Shown piece by piece: positions 31,174-33,370 of a stretch of DNA of 33,370 bases; within the stretch, counting starts at the first letter, position 1, and each line of letters begins with the position of its first letter. The position numbers and the translations under genes are program-made. Source of the stretch: Oscillospiraceae bacterium (GTDB lineage: Bacteria; Bacillota; Clostridia; Oscillospirales; Oscillospiraceae); contig SVKZ01000012.1 of assembly GCA_015068165.1 (NCBI GenBank), forward strand, positions 1 to 33,370, in the 5' to 3' direction. The notes beneath the pieces are model-generated. The model was given only the letters and a program-made list of their open reading frames with translations, had not been told where the DNA came from and ran no database searches.

Positions 31174-31773
31174 TTATATTTCCTGTCTGCCTTCTAAGGC
31201 GCGGGAAAGGGTTACCTCGTCGGCATACTCTAACTGGCTGCCAACCGGCACACCGTAGGCAAGGCGGGTTACCTTGACCTCCATAGGTCTAAGCAAACGG
31301 GAGATGTACATAGCGGTGGCTTCCCCCTCGGTATCGGGGTTGGTCGCCATAATGATTTCCCGGACATTTCCCTTTGCCACCCGGGAAAGAAGCTCCCGGA
31401 TACGGATATCCTCCTGGGTAACATGGTTTAGGGGTGAAATGACACCGTGAAGCACGTGGTACACACCATTAAACTCCCGGGAACGCTCCATTGCGATCAC
31501 ATCTCTCGGCTCTGCCACAACGCAGATGATCCCTTGATCCCGGGTAGGGTCGTCGCAGATGGGACACAGCTCCCTATCTGTCAGGTTTTGGCAAACCGGG
31601 CAGGTATGCACAGCGCTTTTCGCCGCTAAAATTGCCTGGGCAAAGGCCTGCGCCTCCCCTTCCGGCAAGCTCAGCACATGAAACGCAAGGCGCTGGGCGG
31701 TTTTGCCGCCAATACCGGGAAGCCGGGCAAAATGATCGGTCAGCTCCTGTAAGGATGCGGGAAAATACTGCAT
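31174..31773 (-). CDS. recR: Recombination mediator RecR
   Basis: RecR works with RecF and RecO to load RecA at gaps in single-stranded DNA. The 199-residue product matches the family. It has an N-terminal helix-hairpin-helix (ARLPGIGGKTAQRLAFHVL, 16-34), a four-Cys zinc finger (Cys58, 61, 70, 73 in CPVCQNLTDRELCPIC) and a Toprim domain (about 80-175; VVAEPRDVIAMERS, NPDTEGEATAMYI), ending in the conserved TRLAYGVPVGSQLEYADEVTLSRALEGR. Its ATG overlaps the ybaB stop (TGATG) and there is no ribosome site, so it is translated by coupling. It is the last gene of the operon. Confidence 0.98.
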   Translation of the reverse strand: MQYFPASLQELTDHFARLPGIGGKTAQRLAFHVLSLPEGEAQAFAQAILAAKSAVHTCPVCQNLTDRELCPICDDPTRDQGIICVVAEPRDVIAMERSREFNGVYHVLHGVISPLNHVTQEDIRIRELLSRVAKGNVREIIMATNPDTEGEATAMYISRLLRPMEVKVTRLAYGVPVGSQLEYADEVTLSRALEGRQEI

Positions 31774-32120
31774 CAGAACAGACCGCCTAAGTTCATACCG
31801 CCGGTGAGCTTTGCCATATTATTAGCAGACTCGGCATCGGCTGCCCGCATTGCCTCGTTGACAGCGGCAATGATCATATCCTGCAGCATTTCCACATCGT
31901 CGGGATCTACTGCTTCGGGGTTAATTTCCAAGGTCTGCAGCTCGTGCTTGCCGGTAACACCGGCGGTTACCATACCGCCGCCGGAGGTAGCAGTAAAGAC
32001 CTTATTTTCCAGTTCTTCCTGCATACGAAGCATTTCCTGCTGCATCTTCTGCGCCTGCTTCATCATTGCCATTTGGTTCATTCCGCCACCGGGCATACCC
32101 CGAAATCCACCTTTTGCCAT
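31773..32120 (-). CDS. ybaB: YbaB/EbfC family nucleoid-associated protein
   Basis: This 115-residue protein belongs to the YbaB/EbfC family of small dimeric DNA-binding proteins with a tweezer-like shape. The Met/Gln-rich coiled-coil start (MNQMAMMKQAQKMQQEMLRM), the central GGGMVTAGVTGKHELQTLEINPE and the acidic VDPDDVEMLQDMIIAAVNEAM helix are family-typical. A Gly-rich N-terminus (GGFRGMPGGG) precedes the coiled coil, as in Firmicutes members. AAAGGAG before the ATG at 32120 supports the start. Its fixed place between dnaX and recR points to a role in chromosome structure or repair, though this remains loosely defined. Confidence 0.96.
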   Translation of the reverse strand: MAKGGFRGMPGGGMNQMAMMKQAQKMQQEMLRMQEELENKVFTATSGGGMVTAGVTGKHELQTLEINPEAVDPDDVEMLQDMIIAAVNEAMRAADAESANNMAKLTGGMNLGGLF

Positions 32121-32140
32121 ACTGTAAAACTCCTTTGAGA

Positions 32141-33370
32141 TTATTTAATATTTATAACATCGGGATGCTGACGACCGAAATTCAAAAAATGGTCCATCCC
32201 ATCACTATTTACCTTTGCTTTATCCACTGCCACTGCCTGAACAGGTCTGCCCAAAATCGCAGAAGCCTTCCGAGCCGCAAGCTGTAAAACCTCCGGCTTA
32301 TTGATGCTGTCCAGCACGAAGCTGTTACTGCACCGAAGCTCCAGCCGGTCGCCGACTAGAACCCCATGAACCTGAGCATTCGGCCCGGGTGCCAGGTATC
32401 CTCTGATTAAGGGCATGGGCAGTTCCCGGCACATCTGGGTGGCTACCTCTGTCCAAAAGCCCACAGGGGCTTCCGCCGGGAGGGTTTCCTCTACTGCCGG
32501 AGCTTTTTCCTCCTTAGGTGCAACGGGGGCAACCGATTTTTCCTTTTTCCTTTCGGGAGCAGGGGCAGGATTTGCCACAACCCCGTTGCGGATTTGCTCC
32601 TCCAACCGGGAAATGCGGGCATTTAAGGCCTCGCCATCTAAATTAAGCTCCGGCTGACAAAGATTGATAACACACATTTCCGCATCCATCCTGCGGCTGC
32701 TGCTACGGGTAAACCCGGCCACAGTCTGCTGAATGAGATTCAGCATCCGGGTAAGTTCTGGGGCAGAAAAGGCATCCGAAAGAGCTTTTACCTCCTCGTC
32801 CGCCGCCACGCCGGAAAGCAGGCTGATTCCCTCTTTGGGTGCGGCCCTGAGGATCATAAAATCCCGGGTAAGGCAAGCCATTTCGTCCAAAAGCGCGCCC
32901 ATATCCTTCCCCTCAGCATAAAAACGGTTGAGTAAAGACAGCGCACCGGCCGTATCGCGCTTTGCGATACAGTCCATCAGCTTGCCGCAATCCTGAATAC
33001 CGGCAATGCCCAGGCAGGCATAGATCCGTTCCGGGGTCAGTTCCCCCTGGGTTGCGGAAGCGCACTGGTCAAGAAGACTAAGGCCATCACGCATACCGCC
33101 GTCGGCAAGACGGGCAAGCACACGGGCCGCAGAGTCCGTTAAATCAATATTTTCCTGATAGGATACATACTGCAGTCGGGCGGCAATATCCTCCTGACTG
33201 ATCCGCCGGAAAGAAAACCGCTGACACCGGGAGAGAATGGTCGCCGGCACCTTGTGCAGTTCCGTGGTTGCCAAAATGAACAGCAAATGCTCCGGCGGCT
33301 CTTCAATGATCTTTAGCAGCGCATTAAATGCGGAGATGGAGAGCATATGCACCTCATCAATGAGATCGGA
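32141..33370 (-). CDS. dnaX: DNA polymerase III subunit gamma/tau, 5'-truncated by window edge
   Basis: DnaX is the clamp-loader ATPase subunit of the replicase. The frame is open to the window end, where it reads SDLIDEVHMLS, the Walker B region, so Walker A and about 120 N-terminal residues lie outside; 409 codons are visible. The sensor 1 and arginine-finger region follows (FILATTELHKVPATILSRCQRFSFRRI), then domain III, a Pro/Ala/Lys/Glu linker near PAPERKKEK, and a C-terminal domain that would bind the polymerase subunit. AAA AAG at 32548-32543 in the linker lies ahead of a nearby -1 frame stop, which may allow a shorter gamma form. It heads the dnaX-ybaB-recR operon; about 20 bases separate it from ybaB. 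Confidence 0.97.
   Translation of the reverse strand, partial: SDLIDEVHMLSISAFNALLKIIEEPPEHLLFILATTELHKVPATILSRCQRFSFRRISQEDIAARLQYVSYQENIDLTDSAARVLARLADGGMRDGLSLLDQCASATQGELTPERIYACLGIAGIQDCGKLMDCIAKRDTAGALSLLNRFYAEGKDMGALLDEMACLTRDFMILRAAPKEGISLLSGVAADEEVKALSDAFSAPELTRMLNLIQQTVAGFTRSSSRRMDAEMCVINLCQPELNLDGEALNARISRLEEQIRNGVVANPAPAPERKKEKSVAPVAPKEEKAPAVEETLPAEAPVGFWTEVATQMCRELPMPLIRGYLAPGPNAQVHGVLVGDRLELRCSNSFVLDSINKPEVLQLAARKASAILGRPVQAVAVDKAKVNSDGMDHFLNFGRQHPDVINIK

Overview
The window looks like chromosomal core sequence from an anaerobic, low-to-mid GC Clostridia, most likely a gut-type Oscillospirales/Ruminococcaceae-like bacterium. Supporting signs are a single-chain pyruvate:ferredoxin oxidoreductase, a SpoIIID sporulation regulator, type III glutamine synthetase, the order dnaX-ybaB-recR, a glycine riboswitch on glyA, strong AGGAGG-type ribosome sites, and short palindromic intergenic repeats of a kind I remember from such genomes. 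The genus cannot be fixed from this sequence. I see no rRNA, tRNA, CRISPR array, prophage or transposase.

Layout. Bases 1-3330 hold the 3' part of pyruvate:ferredoxin oxidoreductase. Bases 3340-8070 carry an AI-2E family permease, spoIIID, an unlisted 33-residue ORF with a very strong ribosome site, two rRNA methyltransferases (rlmH, rsmE), and glyA behind a glycine riboswitch with its own terminator. Bases 8098-11990 carry asnA, a MATE exporter and the luxS-mtnN operon, which recycles S-adenosylhomocysteine and makes the AI-2 precursor. Bases 12000-16570 carry a membrane-anchored deacetylase-fold protein, uvrB, a small Cys-rich protein and GtrA. Bases 16585-20850 carry a LUD protein, a class Ic aspartate aminotransferase and glnN. 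Bases 20852-23993 hold the operon PAP2 phosphatase - alpha/beta hydrolase - dut, with a divergent YugP-type protease. Bases 24191-26782 hold a three-gene operon (AbrB-like regulator, PLP lyase-like enzyme, EamA permease). Bases 26765-29281 hold pncB with a translationally coupled small membrane protein, divergent from a hotdog thioesterase. Bases 29282-30990 hold a secreted or anchored ComEC-like hydrolase behind a structured RNA leader. Bases 31147-33370 hold recR, ybaB and the 3' part of dnaX.

Nitrogen and one-carbon metabolism recur: glnN, asnA, the aspartate aminotransferase, glyA and luxS/mtnN all handle ammonia, amino groups or methyl/one-carbon units. Almost every gene can be given a sigma-A-type promoter or be placed in a short operon, and most ends carry a clear hairpin terminator, often shared by converging genes.

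The most unusual element is the leader at about 30814-30954. A promoter places the transcript start exactly at the base of a long nested stem, which is followed by mutually exclusive antiterminator and terminator hairpins. This is riboswitch-like architecture that I cannot match to a known class. Other points worth checking are a possible -1 frameshift in dnaX, a 36-base repeat whose two copies differ by compensatory changes, and two operator-like inverted repeats placed on promoters.
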